A stretch of 64,000 nucleotides of DNA from Allium sativum (taxonomy: Eukaryota > Streptophyta > Magnoliopsida > Asparagales > Amaryllidaceae). The notes under the pieces were generated by a model. It made no database searches and was not told the origin of the DNA. It worked only from the letters and a program-made list of their open reading frames with translations. The DNA is taken from assembly GCA_030737875.1 (NCBI GenBank), contig CM060910.1:612883303-612947302 (forward strand), in the 5' to 3' direction. Each line of letters starts with the position of its first letter. Position 1 is the stretch's first letter. The position numbers and the translations under genes are program-made. Below are positions 35,741 through 49,244 of this stretch, one piece after another.

Positions 35741-37393
35741 GAGATTATAAATGTTGGAAATGAAATAAGAATTGTATGAATAATTTTGCAAACAAAAATA
35801 TAAATAGAATTTGTGTTTGAGATATTGTTTTTAAATACGAAATCAAACTATTTTGATTTTATAAAGAAATATTTCTCACATTCTATGTGAAAATTAGATT
35901 AAAGTAAATATTTTTCTAATAAAATATTTATAAAGGAAATAGGGTTTGAAATAGGAATTAAATTGGAGTTAAAGGAATTAGAAACTGACTAATGATTAGT
36001 TAAGTTGAACAGCTGTCTGGGTATTGATCTGATGTTGGTTTCGGCCTTCTGGGTTAATACGTAGGGCGTTGTTCTCTTACTAGTTCGCAGTTAGAGACAG
36101 ATATATGTGAGAAGATAGTGATGCGTGAACCAGAAATGGAAACGTTTTCCAAAGTTAATAACGTGTATTTTCTAAAATTAGAAAATAAGGATTTGATGAA
36201 TATATGGAAACGAGAAATGGGGAAATGAATAAATGTTGATTGATAATTGATCGATAGAATTTCCAATCTGGAAATAATATTATTGTTTGCACACATGTTT
36301 TTCTTTGATAGTAAAATCACCGACTATCAAAGTTTTTGACCATTTTTCCGTCATCAATACGAAGAGACCGGGATCAGATTCATTATCTGAAAACCACTCT
36401 GTACGGGCGTTATGCAAGGGCTGTTCTGGCAATCCTAGGTAGAAATTGCCTAAGATGGATTTACAGAATAGTGCCTTTAGTTTGTCCAGTCCCTGGACAA
36501 CCTGTATGGAAGAATGTCTGTCAAAGTATATTTAATAGATTGCGTAAGTTGATCTCTTCAAACGTATTTACGTTTGGTGGCGGAAGAATTCATTTCTCTT
36601 AATTGTTTACCCATGGTATGTTTGGAGAAATCAATTTGTGATTAAGCGGGTATGATGATGTGACATTCAAAGTAAACAAAGGTGTGATCTATACGTTATG
36701 GCCTCTAACCTCACAACCAGGCAATGGTATAAAATTAGGTAGGTCGCATGGCTAAGTGGTTAGCTGCCAATTAGGGTGTATTTTCACCTGATCTATAGTA
36801 ATTCTATTTTCTTCTTTAATCTATTTCGATGTTGTCCCATTCAAGAAACGGTTGCTGATCCCAACCGTTGGTGATAATACATTCGGTACACTCAAGCGAA
36901 ATGAGTGACCGGTCATGTTTAGCCTGGGTTACAAGATGTTCTTATTGAACCTGATGTATTCCTCTCTAGAGATACACTGTTGGAAGGTGGTCCCATACCT
37001 TGCCAGTTGGAATTCATTACCCAATAAGCGCCCGCGGTTTTTGATTATATATTATGTATGTGGAACGTGAGATGAAAGCATTCTGCTAGATGATTATTAT
37101 ATTGTGGTAGATAGACATTATTATAATATCAAATGAGTTTGATATAAAGATTATCATTCCTTTCAAAAGGTTTTTGAATGTTGGACCAAGTGTTTTGGAT
37201 TCTCATAAGGGAATACCCTGTTCCGTTATACGGCGTGGTCTTACGAGATATCGTTTAATTGCTCAAACTGTTTTAAATGGTTTTACTCATACCAGTCCCA
37301 TAATTGACCCGGAGTTTATTTTGTTTTGTTTTCCCTAAAATCTTGGGTGCCCAATTTTGTACTGGCAATTAAGTAGTCAGGATTTACAGATAC

Positions 37394-38898
37394 TGTGACG
37401 ACCCCAAAACCCCGTACTGATGGTGTTAAGGGTAATCTTTGGAATATAACACATAAACAAATAATAGTAGAACAGAAATAAATAAATACACCAAATAATG
37501 TACAATAGAATACACGGGATAAACATAATCATCAGGGTTACACAGTATACAGGATCATACTTAGTACAAATACGGTTCAGCTATACATAAATGTCTACAG
37601 CGGAAAACAAACATAATATGTACAATAGGAGCTGAACAGCATAAAAAGAGATAAATGATAGAATCCATCTTCAGCTCAAGCTATCCAGAAAGATCCTGCT
37701 AAAACCTGAAGACAAGGCTGCTCGTGTAGAAATAAGGGCACCCGAGTTTGCAAGTGAAACAAACTACGAGTCAGTCATGGGACTGGTATGAGAAATCTAC
37801 TTAACACATTTTATAATATGGCTAATCACAGGATCACGCCACTTTCGCGGAACGGGTTTACTCCATTGGATTGCCAGTGCTTTAAAATAAGTAAATCTTT
37901 TAAACATCGCAATGCTTTTTATAAAAATGAAGCCGATATAAGACTCAAGTCCCATCACACAATTCAACGCAAACCGGAGGATAGAGTTTTACCTTATATC
38001 GACCAAGATATGCTTAATACGTGTAAAGTAAAATCACTTAAAATGTAATTTTTGTCGTTTAATTCTTAATCAGACTCCAACTGTAAATTAGTAAGAGGAC
38101 GATTCCCTAGGTATTAACCTCGAAGGCCGAAACCAACATCAGACCAATACCCAGGAAACCACCCATCTTAGCTCATTTCCAATTAGTTTCTAATTTTATA
38201 TACAATCATAAATATCAATCATAGACGACATGTGCGTCCCATGCCACTATGTCACCGAATATAGGTTTACAATCAAAACCGCACGATGTCGTATTTGGAA
38301 ATTGGATTTCCGTCATGAACCAAGGCAAAAGATAGTCCTTACCGAATTCGAGATGCTCTAGCCCGCCCCTCAGGCAAGTACTCAGTCAAGCCTTTGGATT
38401 ATCAGGGCTGGTCCACCGATGTGGATTAAAATGCCTGAACACTGCGTTCCCCCGCCCTTTGGGGGCGTAAATGAGCCAACGAATGACTCCATCGGCTTCA
38501 CATAGTCACCGATATATCCGAGGTGCCTCGTAATAGCAGCAACCACACAGGTGAAAATAATATATATGTCAGCCAGTTTAAGCACTGACACCACCTCTAG
38601 CTAGAAAGGAACGCATTCCCTCCCTGATGTCCTCTCCCGTTTCTGGTTCATACCGGGGTGTGAGGCTCGCGAATTCACGTTATACACAAAGCTATGCCAC
38701 ACAGGCCGTGCTTTGATCATCGACCACAAAACTTTGCTTTTCAACAGGAGCCTTGATCACTGCATCTTAGCATGCCACACAGGCAATTCACACCATGCAA
38801 CTGATGGTTATCAATCACACAGAATGAATTCCAATGTCAGACACACAGTCCATTTACAAGTCCGTTCTGGGTCTGAACGAAACCGGAGGAACCACATA
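37394..38898 (-). mobile_element. Element F, A-like LTR, first part (split by D)
   Basis: Its LTR end on the minus strand matches the 3' end of the A LTR (hairpin cassette 37710-37850, TTTCCGCTG variant 37597-37607). No primer site is next to it, so this is the outer end of a 3' or solo LTR, inserted in C2 at GATAC (37389-37393). About 38118-38160 is a block found in B and C but not in A. Confidence 0.75.
38894..38898. repeat. Target-site duplication ACATA (left) of element D
   Basis: It recurs at 49786-49790 after the CA of the right LTR. Confidence 0.95.
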
Positions 38899-41768
38899 TG
38901 TAACACCCCACGTCCATTAATGTCACTCACAAAGGGAATGCATTAACTTCCATGGAGGTTATAAGTGAATATAGAACAAAAAAATTACAACAAGACAGAT
39001 AATAAATAGTACTTGGAAATCTAAAACTTCATTTTATTGCAGCGGAAATTAAACATGTTTGTTACATCATAAAACCATAGATCATAACCAAGTACAATAT
39101 CCATCTTCATAAAAATAAATTACATAATCCCATTACATAAATAGCCATTAAAAAGATAACAAGTTGGGCTTTACTTCAACGGTCCAAGCTTTCCAAAGAG
39201 AGATGAAGCAATTCAATCAAACTCCACTAGAGCTGGGCCCAACCTGAGGACCTGGAGGGGGAAAAAGGATAGAAATAGAGGGGGTTAGACATAAAGTCTG
39301 GCGAGTATGATAATTCTAACAATAATATTATCAAAATAACTAGACTAAGGCATAAGCTGGAAGACAAGTAAATGTCTATGAACTCTTAGGAAGATAAAGA
39401 TAGCGTTTAAGATAACGTTAAAGATAACGGTAAAGGCACACCTAATTACTAACGAATGATTACTACACTGCACCGCACATTACTACACTGCACCACACCA
39501 GTCACCCTATTGTTTGATCCCACTTGCTTCAGACAGAAACTTTATAAATAGCCTTATGTACCCCTAGCTGACTACATAGGTGTCGTCTGCCCCTATCTCC
39601 ACTAGGTGTACCCCACTACCCACTTTCGATCGGCTCCCTACTCGTAGATACCCATGCTGGCCCCACAGTGGGGTGTATCATTCCCCTAAAGTAGCAACCT
39701 GATACAACTTGAGAATGCACGGCTTATACCTACACGATGCAACAACGTATTACCTACCAGCCCGGGTCCACACACGCATATGAAACCCGTTGGACTTGAG
39801 TTGCCACCGCTCCCCGTTTTGGCCTCTTATAGTCAAACCCAGCATGCGTGTCCCGTCCTCGACTTGGGTCGAGCCCACAAAGATACGTTTGGGATACTGG
39901 TCGAAATGGGCCCCCACAAGCTACTCACCTAAGCTTGTCACTAGTATATCCCACTTAACCCTCTTAGTCATGTTCATTTACATGTGTGTTTGGTTAAGTC
40001 TTACTAATCGTATTTCACATGCCACTAAGGGCACCCCCTAGATTCCTCATGCCACCCAAGGCACCTACTTAACCCCCATGTCCCACCTTACATGTTTATC
40101 TGGTTAAGTATTTCTTAATTCATTTAGGCCATAACCTCATAAAGACCTCTCACATTAGACTGGCATTTATGGCAGCTGGATTTGTCGGGCGGGTCCGGGC
40201 AGTCTTACACCATAAAAGAGTCTAACCTCGTGTCTTTACAACCGTTATGCTTTAGTTTAGGCCTAGAACCTCTCACATTGGGCTGACATTTGTGACCACT
40301 GGATTTGCCAGGCGTGTCCGAGCAGGTTTACGTCACAAACGAGTCCAACCTCGTGTCCTAAGCATTGATTAACACTTAAAATCTTTTACCCCAGTTATAA
40401 TAATTCCCTATTCAAATTATTAATTAAGTCAACTTTTAATGATGTCCATAATTGACTCAATTATGGCCATCCACTTATGGCATGCAAAATCATATCAATT
40501 GCACCCCAACTTTTTAATTTTAAATCCTTAATATAACCCCTACCCCACGTTTATACGTTCGCTTATTCAATGCATAATATAGGCTAGACTTGTATAGTCT
40601 AACACCTAGCACAAAGATAAATTATCACAACATATAGACAATTAAAATAAATCTAATCATATTAGGGGTGAAACTTGCATAAACTACACATGTTAAGGAT
40701 CAAAAGGTGTCAACTTGTTAAATGTCTCAATTTACATGATATGATCATAGCCCAAATCTATACATAAACTTGCATATGGGGTTTTTATGCAACATAATGA
40801 TGGTGTGAACTAGCATAAGATATCACATATGTCATAGCATAATTCTAGATGTCATAATAGATGTCTTGGCATATGTTCATAACTTTTCTAATCAATCTAA
40901 CTTGCATATGTGACTTGTCATATAGATCAACATAACCCAAACATGATGATTTAATTAATATGAACTAACTAGCATAGATGGTAACATCATGGCCTTTTTA
41001 ACATGTATGATTCATCACAACTTAACATAGAAACTTTCAACATACATAACATCATCATAGCATGATTTACAACATATAAGATATCATCACATAACATTGG
41101 ATTTACAATATACATGATAGCAAAAGGGGTTTACAACAACATATATGATAATTCACATCATCTACTCATAATCCATTCATAACTCAACCTAATTAAAATG
41201 ATAATAATCTTGTTAAGATCATCATACTCACAATTTAGAGAAGAAAAGAGAGAGTTTTGCTTTGCTTTAGGGTTGAGAGAATTAGAATTGAATTTGCTTT
41301 TCTTCTTTCTTAGTTGGCGGCGGCTCCATTGATTTCCATGGCGATGGTATGACGGTAACTATTCTATTTTAATTAGGTTTATGGTTAGCATTAGGATGTA
41401 TTTATATGTGTAGGAAGTTATTTAGGACCATTAGATTAACCCTGAACCATGAGAACCAATCAAATGCAAAATCTACATTTGAGCGAATCGGCCCACGGGT
41501 TGACAGCCAAACACCCTGGATTAACCCCTAGTCGACCCAGCAGGGCTCGGGTCGACCTCAAAAATGGGCCGGTTCGGTTATTCCCCCTCCCAAATCGCTG
41601 TTTTGAACTTTTTCGCATATTTATTTATTTAATTTTTAATTTATATATATATATATATATATATCAATATATATTTCTCTGCGCAACCCATTTCACTTAA
41701 TTCTTTTCTAAAAATTAAGTATACTTTAATTTGTGAATTTTAATGTTATAAAATTACGGGGTGTTACA
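38899..41768 (-). mobile_element. Element D 3' LTR
   Basis: It holds TTTCCGCTGC followed by AATAAAATG (39039 region), a 123-bp direct duplication (40145-40390), a TATA box (41399-41406) and (TA)n near the LTR start. No gene. Confidence 0.93.
40145..40390 (-). repeat. 123-bp imperfect tandem duplication in D LTR
   Basis: ACCTCTCACATT recurs at 40145 and 40268, followed by matching GGATTTGYC and CTCGTGTC segments. The right LTR has the same pair (about 48155-48400). Confidence 0.75.
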
Positions 41769-41781
41769 TTCTCCCGTCTTT
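41769..41781 (-). other. Polypurine tract of element D
   Basis: Minus strand AAAGACGGGAGAA next to the 3' LTR. Confidence 0.88.
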
Positions 41782-42348
41782 AAAGGATTTCGTCCCCGAA
41801 ATCTCCAAGTCAAGAAGAATGTATATCCTACCATCTAATCGTCCATCTACTCAACCATCAAACACCAACATCCATTGTCCTTAAAAGACTTCTAATGCTT
41901 TAATGTTTATATGCACAGTGTGTGTGTATGTCCATATCTAATGCAAAATTAGGCGGTCTACTGATTCAGTCGACCTCCTTAGTGCAATTCATGATAGTGC
42001 CATGCGTCCAGTATGTATGCAAAAGATTCCTAATGATACATATTAATTCGATATGCGTGCACAACCATCCACCCGAATGCGGCAACTATATGACAATACA
42101 ACCATTATACATCCATTTTACTAAATACATCCATATATATGCAATATGCAATATGAAGTGACTGAGCCGATCTGGTGCCTAATAGTGTGTGTATATGCAT
42201 CCACGAGCAACCACTAGCAAACACTTGCATCCACTTTGCATCCACCATACATAACATGTCTCAAACACATGTTTCAACCATAGGATTATCCTAACTAAAG
42301 GTCAAAGATACTAGCGAGAGGATATACTAAAGATAAGATAAGTACAAG
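41782..42348 (-). other. Element D 3' untranslated stretch
   Basis: Non-coding sequence between pol and the polypurine tract, with repeated GCATCCAC and CACATGT words. The 79-residue plus-strand frame in it has no recognisable domain. Confidence 0.6.
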
Positions 42349-43281
42349 CTAAGCGATAAAGGAGAAATTAAAAGACATACCCTCAAAAAGAAAAGGGTAT
42401 CGTGAACGCATCTTCTCTTCTGTCTCCCAAGTAGCGTTGCTCTCATCATCTCCCCATTGCACTTTGACTAGTCTGACCTCTCGATTCCTCAACCTCTTGA
42501 TCTCCGACCCAAGAATGTGCGTAGGAGCTCGTCGAATTGTCGCATCACGCTCTATCTCCACCTCTCTAAGAAAGCTCGGCTCTCCCACTTTCGCGGTCTC
42601 GTGCAAGCACTTCCTCAAATGTGACACATGGAATACGTCGTGTACACCACTAAATCTCTCGGGCAACTCCACTCTATACACCATCTGTCCAATTTTCTCC
42701 TTAATAGGAAACGACCCTACAAACCTTGGTGCTAATTTCCCAACGGACCCAAAGCGAACAACATTCCGTAATGGAGACACTTTGACAAAGACCATGTCCC
42801 CAACTTCAAAATCGAGATCTGTCCTCCTCTTATCCACATAAGATTTCTGCCTATCCTGTGCTGCTTTCATCCTCCTTCGAATCAAGTTGATCTTCTCTGA
42901 AGTCTCCCTAATCATATCGGGCCCAAGTAAGATCTTATCCGTAGATTCCCACCAACATGTAGGTGAACGACAAGGTCGTCCATGTAGAGCTTCGAACGGT
43001 GCCATACCAATGCTGGACTGAAAGCTGTTATTATATGCGAACTCCACCAATGGAAGATGCTCTTCCCACGTACCCCCAAAGTCTAGGATACTTAGCCTCA
43101 ACAGATCCTCTAGAATGCGATTCACCCTCTCGGTCTGGCCGTCCGTCTGAGGATGATATGCGGTGCCCAAACATAACTGAGTCCCTACCGCCTCTTGTAA
43201 GCTTCTCCAAAATTCGCTAGTGAAAACAGGATCGCGGTCGCTCACTATGCTAGAAGGAACACCGTGCAAACGAACTATTTC
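42349..43281 (-). CDS. Element D integrase C-terminal half and chromodomain-like tail
   Basis: It contains [15 protein letters not shown] and [15 protein letters not shown] (remaining D and E of the D,D35E triad), [31 protein letters not shown] (GPY/F-like) and [18 protein letters not shown] (chromodomain-like). It ends with the natural stop at 42349. The catalytic residues seen are intact. Confidence 0.92.
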   Translation of the reverse strand, partial: EIVRLHGVPSSIVSDRDPVFTSEFWRSLQEAVGTQLCLGTAYHPQTDGQTERVNRILEDLLRLSILDFGGTWEEHLPLVEFAYNNSFQSSIGMAPFEALHGRPCRSPTCWWESTDKILLGPDMIRETSEKINLIRRRMKAAQDRQKSYVDKRRTDLDFEVGDMVFVKVSPLRNVVRFGSVGKLAPRFVGSFPIKEKIGQMVYRVELPERFSGVHDVFHVSHLRKCLHETAKVGEPSFLREVEIERDATIRRAPTHILGSEIKRLRNREVRLVKVQWGDDESNATWETEEKMRSRYPFLFEGMSFNFSFIA

Positions 43282-43284
43282 TCA

Positions 43285-44208
43285 AACGTATACGGAGGCT
43301 AACCATGGAGCAGTCCTCTTACTCTTTACGGGAATGAAATGGGCGCACTTAGTAAGTCTATCTACTATAACCCAAATTCCCATATTACCCTTCCTCGATC
43401 GCGGTAATCCATCCACAAAATCCATCGAGATGCTTTCCCATTTCCATAGTGGAACCTCCAATGGGTGAAGCAACCTACCGGGTTTCTTTTGCTCCGCTTT
43501 TACTTGTTGGCACACCAAGCATCTAGCAACATACTCGGCCACATCTTTCTTCATGTCGGCCCAAAAGTAAACTCTCTTCATGTCTTTGTACATCTTGTCC
43601 CCACCGGGATGAATGGTCATCTTCGAACGATGTGCTTCGTCAAGAATAGTCTTCCTTAGGTCATCGTCTTTTGGTACACAAAGTCTACCGTCCCTACGTA
43701 ACCAACCCTTATCGTCTAGGGTATACCTACGGAGATGGCTTGATGACTCCCCTCCTTTGAGTTTTTCTACTAACTCAACCAACTGCGGGTCGTCTCTCTG
43801 TGCCTCGCCAATCCGTCCCAAAAGCGTAGGTCTGACCTCCAAGGATGCTAGCAAACCGGGTACGAAGTCAACGGAAGGTCTAAAGTCAAACATCGAAATG
43901 AATTCTAAACTTTGCCGCTCAACAAACAAAGGACTTAAGGATAATCTTTTTCTACTTAAGGCGTCTGCCACCACGTTACCCTTGCCAGGGGTATAGGCTA
44001 TTTCGAAATCGTAGGACGCTAAGAACTCCATCCACCTTTGCTGCCTTAAGTTCAAGTCCTTTTGAGAGAATAGGTATTTTAAAGACTTGTGGTCAGTGAA
44101 TAATTCGAATTTCTCACCAAGAAGATAATGACGCCAAGACTTAAGCGCGAAAACAATAGCGGCCAATTCTAGGTCATGTGTAGGATAATTTTTCTCATGC
44201 GCTCTCAA
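43285..44208 (-). CDS. Element D RNase H and integrase N-terminal half (open segment)
   Basis: 308 residues. RNase [39 protein letters not shown]. Then the integrase HHCC finger ([14 protein letters not shown] ... CLVCQQVK) and the first catalytic aspartate in [14 protein letters not shown]. It ends at TGA. Confidence 0.92.
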
Positions 44209-44211
44209 CTA

Positions 44212-45075
44212 CCTTCCACCATAGGCTATTACCCTACCCTCTTGCATTAAGACTGCGCCTAGTCCTGTCCCACAAGCATCAGTATATACGGTAAACGGCT
44301 TACTCCCGTCTGGAAATACTAAAACTGGGGCTGAAGTCAAAGATCTCTTCAAATGTTGGAACACATCATCACAATCTACGTCCCATGTAAAAACTAGGTT
44401 CTTCTTCGTCAAGCGTGTCAATGGAGCTGATATCTTTGCGAAGTCTTTGATAAACTTCCTATAGTAGCCAGCCAACCCCAAGAAACTTCTCACTTCGGTA
44501 GCATTTTTAGGAACCTTCCAATCTTGGATGGCCACCATCTTCGCGGGATCTACAGCTATCCCTTCTTTGGAAACCACGTGTCCTATGAACCGTACTTCCT
44601 TCCTCCAAAAGTGACACTTAGAAAATTTAGCTTTAAGCTTATGCGCTCGAAGAGTCTCCAACACTTCCCTAAGATGTAGGGCATGCTCTTCTTCATCCTT
44701 AGAAAAGATCAAGATGGCATCTACAAAGACTACCACGAATTTGTTAAGGTACTCCCTAAACACCCTACTCATCAAATCAACAAAATATGCTGGGGCGTTT
44801 GTCAAACCGAAGGGCATCACTAGCCATTCATAGAAACCGTCCGGAGTCCTAAAAGCAGTCTTGTCTATGCTATCCTCAGCCACTCTCAACTGATGGAACC
44901 CAGTGGCTAAGTCCAACTGTGAAAACACTGAGGCTCCAACTAACTGATCGAAGATATCGTCAATCCTCGGCAGTGGGTGTCTGTTCTTCTTAGTAAGTTT
45001 ATTAAGTTCTCTATAGTCCACACACAGTCTAAGGGACCCATCCGCCTTCGTGGCAAATACTACTGGAGCACCCCA
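44212..45075 (-). CDS. Element D RT and start of RNase H (open segment)
   Basis: It begins [14 protein letters not shown], then [52 protein letters not shown] and [11 protein letters not shown], then the RNase H start [16 protein letters not shown]. The second metal-binding aspartate of RT is replaced by alanine (an A-to-C transversion). Confidence 0.93.
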
Positions 45076-45078
45076 CTA

Positions 45079-46425
45079 CGATATACTTCGTCTTATGAAC
45101 CCCTTCTCAAGCAACTCCTTCACTTGCTTATCGAGTTCCCTCCTTTCACGTGGAGCCATGTGGCGTACTGGCAAAGATACTGGTTTCGCATTATCCACAA
45201 GATATATTCGAAAATCTATCTCCCTCTTCGGAGGCAAGCCCTTCACCTCCTCAAACACATCCGAATATTCTCGGACCACTCTAACTGATTGTAGATTTTC
45301 CTCAGACGCGTCAAGCGATTCTAGATAACTTAGCATAACCGAATTTATGGGATTACAGAAGATTTCGAGAGTGTTGCCAAGGCGAGTCACGAGCCTAACT
45401 ACTCTCCTTTCACAATCAAGAATGGCCCCATTTCTGGATAACCAATCCATTCCTAAAATTAGCCCATAGCCCGTGAAGCCCAACACATAAGCATCACATC
45501 TAAATTCAACGCTAAGTATGGAAATTTTTAAATCCAAACACATCATGGACAAATAAGCTGAGCCCCCTATTGGATTCGAAACAACTAAGGGATCCTCTAC
45601 TAAACTGGTGTTTAAGTGCAGTGATTCAACTAATGATGTAGAGATAAACGAATGTGATGCGCCCAAATCGAATAAGGTACGGACAGGATGATCAAACAGA
45701 AAAACTAAGCTTTCAACAGAAATGGTTCTACCTCGTTCTTGCAGCGGTGGGACCGCGAGAGCCTGAACTTGTCCCCTAGCCTGCCCTGGTGCCATAAGAG
45801 CCTGCACATGTCCTCCCGAGGTAGCTCCTGCCCTTTGCCCCTTCTTTGGGCAGTCCTTCACTAAATGTCCCGCATCGCCACAATGAAAACAGCCTGTCTT
45901 CTTTTTCTTTTGGCAATCCTTGCTGAGATGGCCTGGGGTTCCACAGTTAAAGCACTTCTTCTTTCCCTTGCCATTATTGTCTTTTCCACCCTTCTTGTTT
46001 TGCTGTTGTGGTTTCTTCTGATCCCCCTTCTTCTCGGGTACCTTATCAGCTTTAGCGCTTTTCTCCTCATGCATGAGCGCCATTTCTACTAACTTCTCAA
46101 AGGTGGCCCCCATCGGGATGTGGATCATAGCCAACCCTTGCAATGGTTCATTCAAGCCATTCACGAACCTTAGAGCCTTCTTCTCCGGCGTGTTTACTAA
46201 GTCCAAGCCAAACCTTGCTAACTGATTAAATTTATCGACATATTCTTTCACTGATGAGCTTCCTTGCTTCAATGTCAAGAACCTTTCCATATATAGATTT
46301 TCTTCCGCCCTTGAGAGAAACTTCGCCTCGAACCTACGTCTGAAATCCGCCCAAGAGTCAACAGGACGCTCCCCATTAGTGACCTCCCACCAAAACGAGG
46401 CCTCTCCCTTCATCAACCAAGCTGC
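45079..46425 (-). CDS. Element D gag C-terminus and protease (open segment)
   Basis: It continues the same frame: KGEASFWWEV, FRRRFEAKFLS and MHEEKSAK, then a basic linker and two CCHC knuckles (CFNCGTPGHLSKDC and CFHCGDAGHLVKDC). Protease follows with FDLGASHSFIS where the family has DTG or DSG, and later LILGMDWLS. The changed residue sits in the catalytic triad; a T or S is normally required there. It ends just before the first RT motif. Confidence 0.92.
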
Positions 46426-46428
46426 TTA

Positions 46429-46710
46429 ACGAACTCTCCTCCCTTCTTCTACTTCAAAGATTTCTAGCAATTCTTCCACCTTAAGCCAATCTCTAGCTTC
46501 CACAAACGTTTCTGACACTTGAAATGGTTTTCCACCCATAGCCTTGAATTCCTTGCACGTCTTTGCAAAAGTATCTACGCGAGGGGGAGGAACGGGTGCA
46601 ACTGGTGGTGGAGGAACATTGCCTGGACCTGCAGCGGCCCTAGCCTCTAATAACCTCCTATACCAACCTGGTATCGTTACACCGTCAGGTAGATTAAGAT
46701 CTTCAGCCAT
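46429..46710 (-). CDS. Element D gag N-terminus (open segment)
   Basis: 94 residues with a proline-rich stretch (about 35-48), then FKAMGGKPFQ and EARDWLKVEELLEIFEV, which match the start of the retrotransposon-gag domain. It ends at TAA. Confidence 0.85.
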
Positions 46711-46713
46711 GCT
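46711..46713 (-). promoter_or_regulatory. Predicted 3' splice site just before D gag
   Basis: Minus strand CCTTTTTCGTTTCAG|C then ATG. A strong pyrimidine tract with AG at 46713-46712. Confidence 0.5.
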
Positions 46714-46895
46714 GAAACGAAAAAGGAAAGATTCAAAATGGAGAATTCGAAAGATAAAGATATGTGGCTATTGGGGATTATGTTTTTCTTAAAAACTTTT
46801 CTCTTTAAATTTCTCATTAAAACAAGTTTTTGAAAACACTTCTTCCAAAAATAACTATTTTTCTAAAGTATTTTTATCTGTTCTGGTAACCTTAA

Positions 46896-46907
46896 GCTCT
46901 GATACCA
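46896..46907 (-). other. Primer-binding site of element D
   Basis: Minus strand TGGTATCAGAGC, two bases from the LTR. Confidence 0.95.
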
Positions 46908-49238
46908 CGTGTAACACCCCACATCCATTAATGTCACTCACAAAGGGAATGCATTAACTTCCATGGAGGTTATAAGTGAATATAGAACAGAAAAATTACA
47001 ACAAGACAGATAATAAATAGTACTTGGAAATCTAAAACTTCATTTTATTGCAGCGGAAATTAAACATGTTTGTTACATCATAAAACCATAGATCATAACC
47101 AAGTACAATATCCATCTTCATAAAAACAAAATACATAATCCCATTACATAAATAGCCATTAAAAAGATAACAAGTTGGACTTTACTTCAACGGTCCAAGC
47201 TTTCCAAAGAGAGATGAAGCAATTCAATCAAACTCCACTAGAGCTGGGCCCAACCTGAGGACCTGGAGGGGGAAAAAGGATAGAAATAGAGGGGGTCAGA
47301 CATAAAGTCTGGCGAGTATGATAATTCTAACAATATTATTATCAAAATAACTAGACTAAGGCATAAGCTGGAAGACAAGTAAATGTCTATGAACTCTTAG
47401 GAAGATAAAGATAGCGTTTAAGATAACGTTAAAGATAACGGTAAAGGCACACCTAATTACTAACGAATGATTACTACAATGCACCGCACATTACTACACT
47501 GCACCACACCAGTCACCCTATTGTTTGATCCCACTTGCTTCACATAGAAACTTTATAAATAGCCTTACGTACCCCTAGCTGACTACATAGGTGTCGTCTG
47601 CCCCTATCTCCACTAGGTGTACCCCACTACCCATATTCGATCGGCTCTCTACTCGTAGATACCTGTGCTGGCCCCACAGTGGGGTGTATCACTCCCCTAA
47701 AGTGGCAACCCGATACAACTTGAGAATGCACGGCTTATACCTACACGATGCAACAACGTCTTACCTACCAGCCCGGGTCCACACACGCATATGAAACCCG
47801 TTGGACTTTCGTTGCCACCGCTCCCCGTTTTGGCCTCTTATAGTCAAACCCAGCATGCGTGTCCCATCCTCGACTTGGGTCGAGCCCACAAAGATACGTT
47901 TGGGATACTGGTCGAAATGGGCCCCCACAAGCTACCCACCTAAGCTTGTCACTAGTATATCCCACTTAACCCTCTTAGTCATGTTCATTTACATGTGTGT
48001 TTGGTTAAGTCTTACTAATCGTATTTCACATGCCACTAAGGGCACCCCCTAGATTCCTCATGCCACCCAAGGCACCTACTTAACCCCCATGTCCCACCTT
48101 ACATGTTTATCTGGTTAAGTATTTCTTAATTCATTCAGGCCATAACCTCATAAAGACCTCTCACATTAGACTGGCATTTATGGCAGCTGGATTTGCCGGG
48201 CGGGTCCGGGCAGTCTTACACCATAAAAGAGTCTAATCTCGTGTCTTTACAACCGTTATGCTTTAGTTTAGGCCTAGGACCTCTCACATTGGGCTGACAT
48301 TTGTGACCACTGGATTTGCCGGGCGGGTCCGGGCAGGTTTACGTCACAAACGAGTCCAACCTCGTGTCCTAAGCATTGATTAACACTTCAAATCCTTTAC
48401 CCCAGTTTTAATAATTCCCTATTCAAATTATTAATTAAGTCAACTTTTAATGATGTCCATAATTGACTCAATTATGGCCATCCACTTATGGCATGCAAAA
48501 TCATATCAATTGCACCCTAACTTTTTAATATTAAATCCTTAATATTACCCCTACCCACGTTTATACGTTCGCTTATTCAACGCATAATATAGGCTAGACT
48601 TGTATAGTCTAACACCTAGCACAAAGATAAATTATCACAACATATAGACAATTAAAATAAATCTAATCATATTAGGGGTGAAACTTGCATAAACTACACA
48701 TGTTAAGGATCAAAAGGTGTCAACTTATTAAATGTCTCAATTTAAATGATATGATCATAGCCCAAATCTATACATAAACTTGCATATGGGGTTTTTAGGC
48801 AACATAATGATGGTGTGAACTAGCATAAGATATCACATATGTCATAGCATAATTCTAGATGTCATAATAGATGTCTTGGCATATGTTCATAACTTTTCTA
48901 ATCAATCTAACTTGCATATGTGACTTGTCATATAGATCAACATAACCCAAACATGATGATTTAATTAGTATGAACTAACTAGCATAGATGGTAACATCAT
49001 GGCCTTTTTAACATGTATGATTCATCACAACTTAGCATAGAAACTTTCAACATACATAACATCATCATAGCATGATTTACAACATATAAGATATCATCAT
49101 CACATAACATTGGATTTACAATATACATGATAGCAAAAGGGGTTTACAACAACATATATGATAATTCACATCATCTACTCATAATCCATTCATAACTCAA
49201 CCTAATTAAAATGATAATAATCTTGTTAAGATCATCAT

Positions 49239-49244
49239 ACTCAC
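49239..49244 (-). promoter_or_regulatory. Predicted 5' splice site in D 5' LTR
   Basis: Minus strand AATT|GTGAGT. With the acceptor at 46712 it defines an intron of about 2.5 kb that removes the rest of the LTR and the primer site. Exon 1 upstream has two overlapping short uORFs. Confidence 0.45.

Larger units (their letters stand above)
32683..37393 (+). mobile_element. C2: family C LTR, truncated by F
   Basis: It starts TATAACGTCCCG (probably a mutated TG start) inside G and runs to the F insertion in the sequence TTACAGATAC. C1 continues past that point for about 330 bp, so the LTR is about 5.0 kb. Near 32965 it carries the GCGGTAGTTCG block also found in A and B. It has a TATA box at 33770, a less AT-rich stretch (about 33960-34760), a 33-bp array and, at its right end, the hairpin cassette. 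The 119- and 67-residue frames at 33377 and 34047 have no recognisable domains. Confidence 0.68.
42349..46710 (-). pseudogene. Element D gag-pol polyprotein (four in-frame stops)
   Basis: A single frame of 1454 codons from the ATG at 46710 to the natural stop at 42349. Stops interrupt it at 46428-46426 (TAA, gag), 45078-45076 (TAG, before RT), 44211-44209 (TAG, RNase H) and 43284-43282 (TGA, integrase). All are explicable as single C-to-T changes, the usual mark of cytosine methylation. In addition the protease active site reads FDLGAS (GAT at 45669-45667) and the RT site reads FVDA (GCC at 44718-44716). The start is supported by a splice-acceptor-like TTTCAG one base upstream. Confidence 0.93.
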
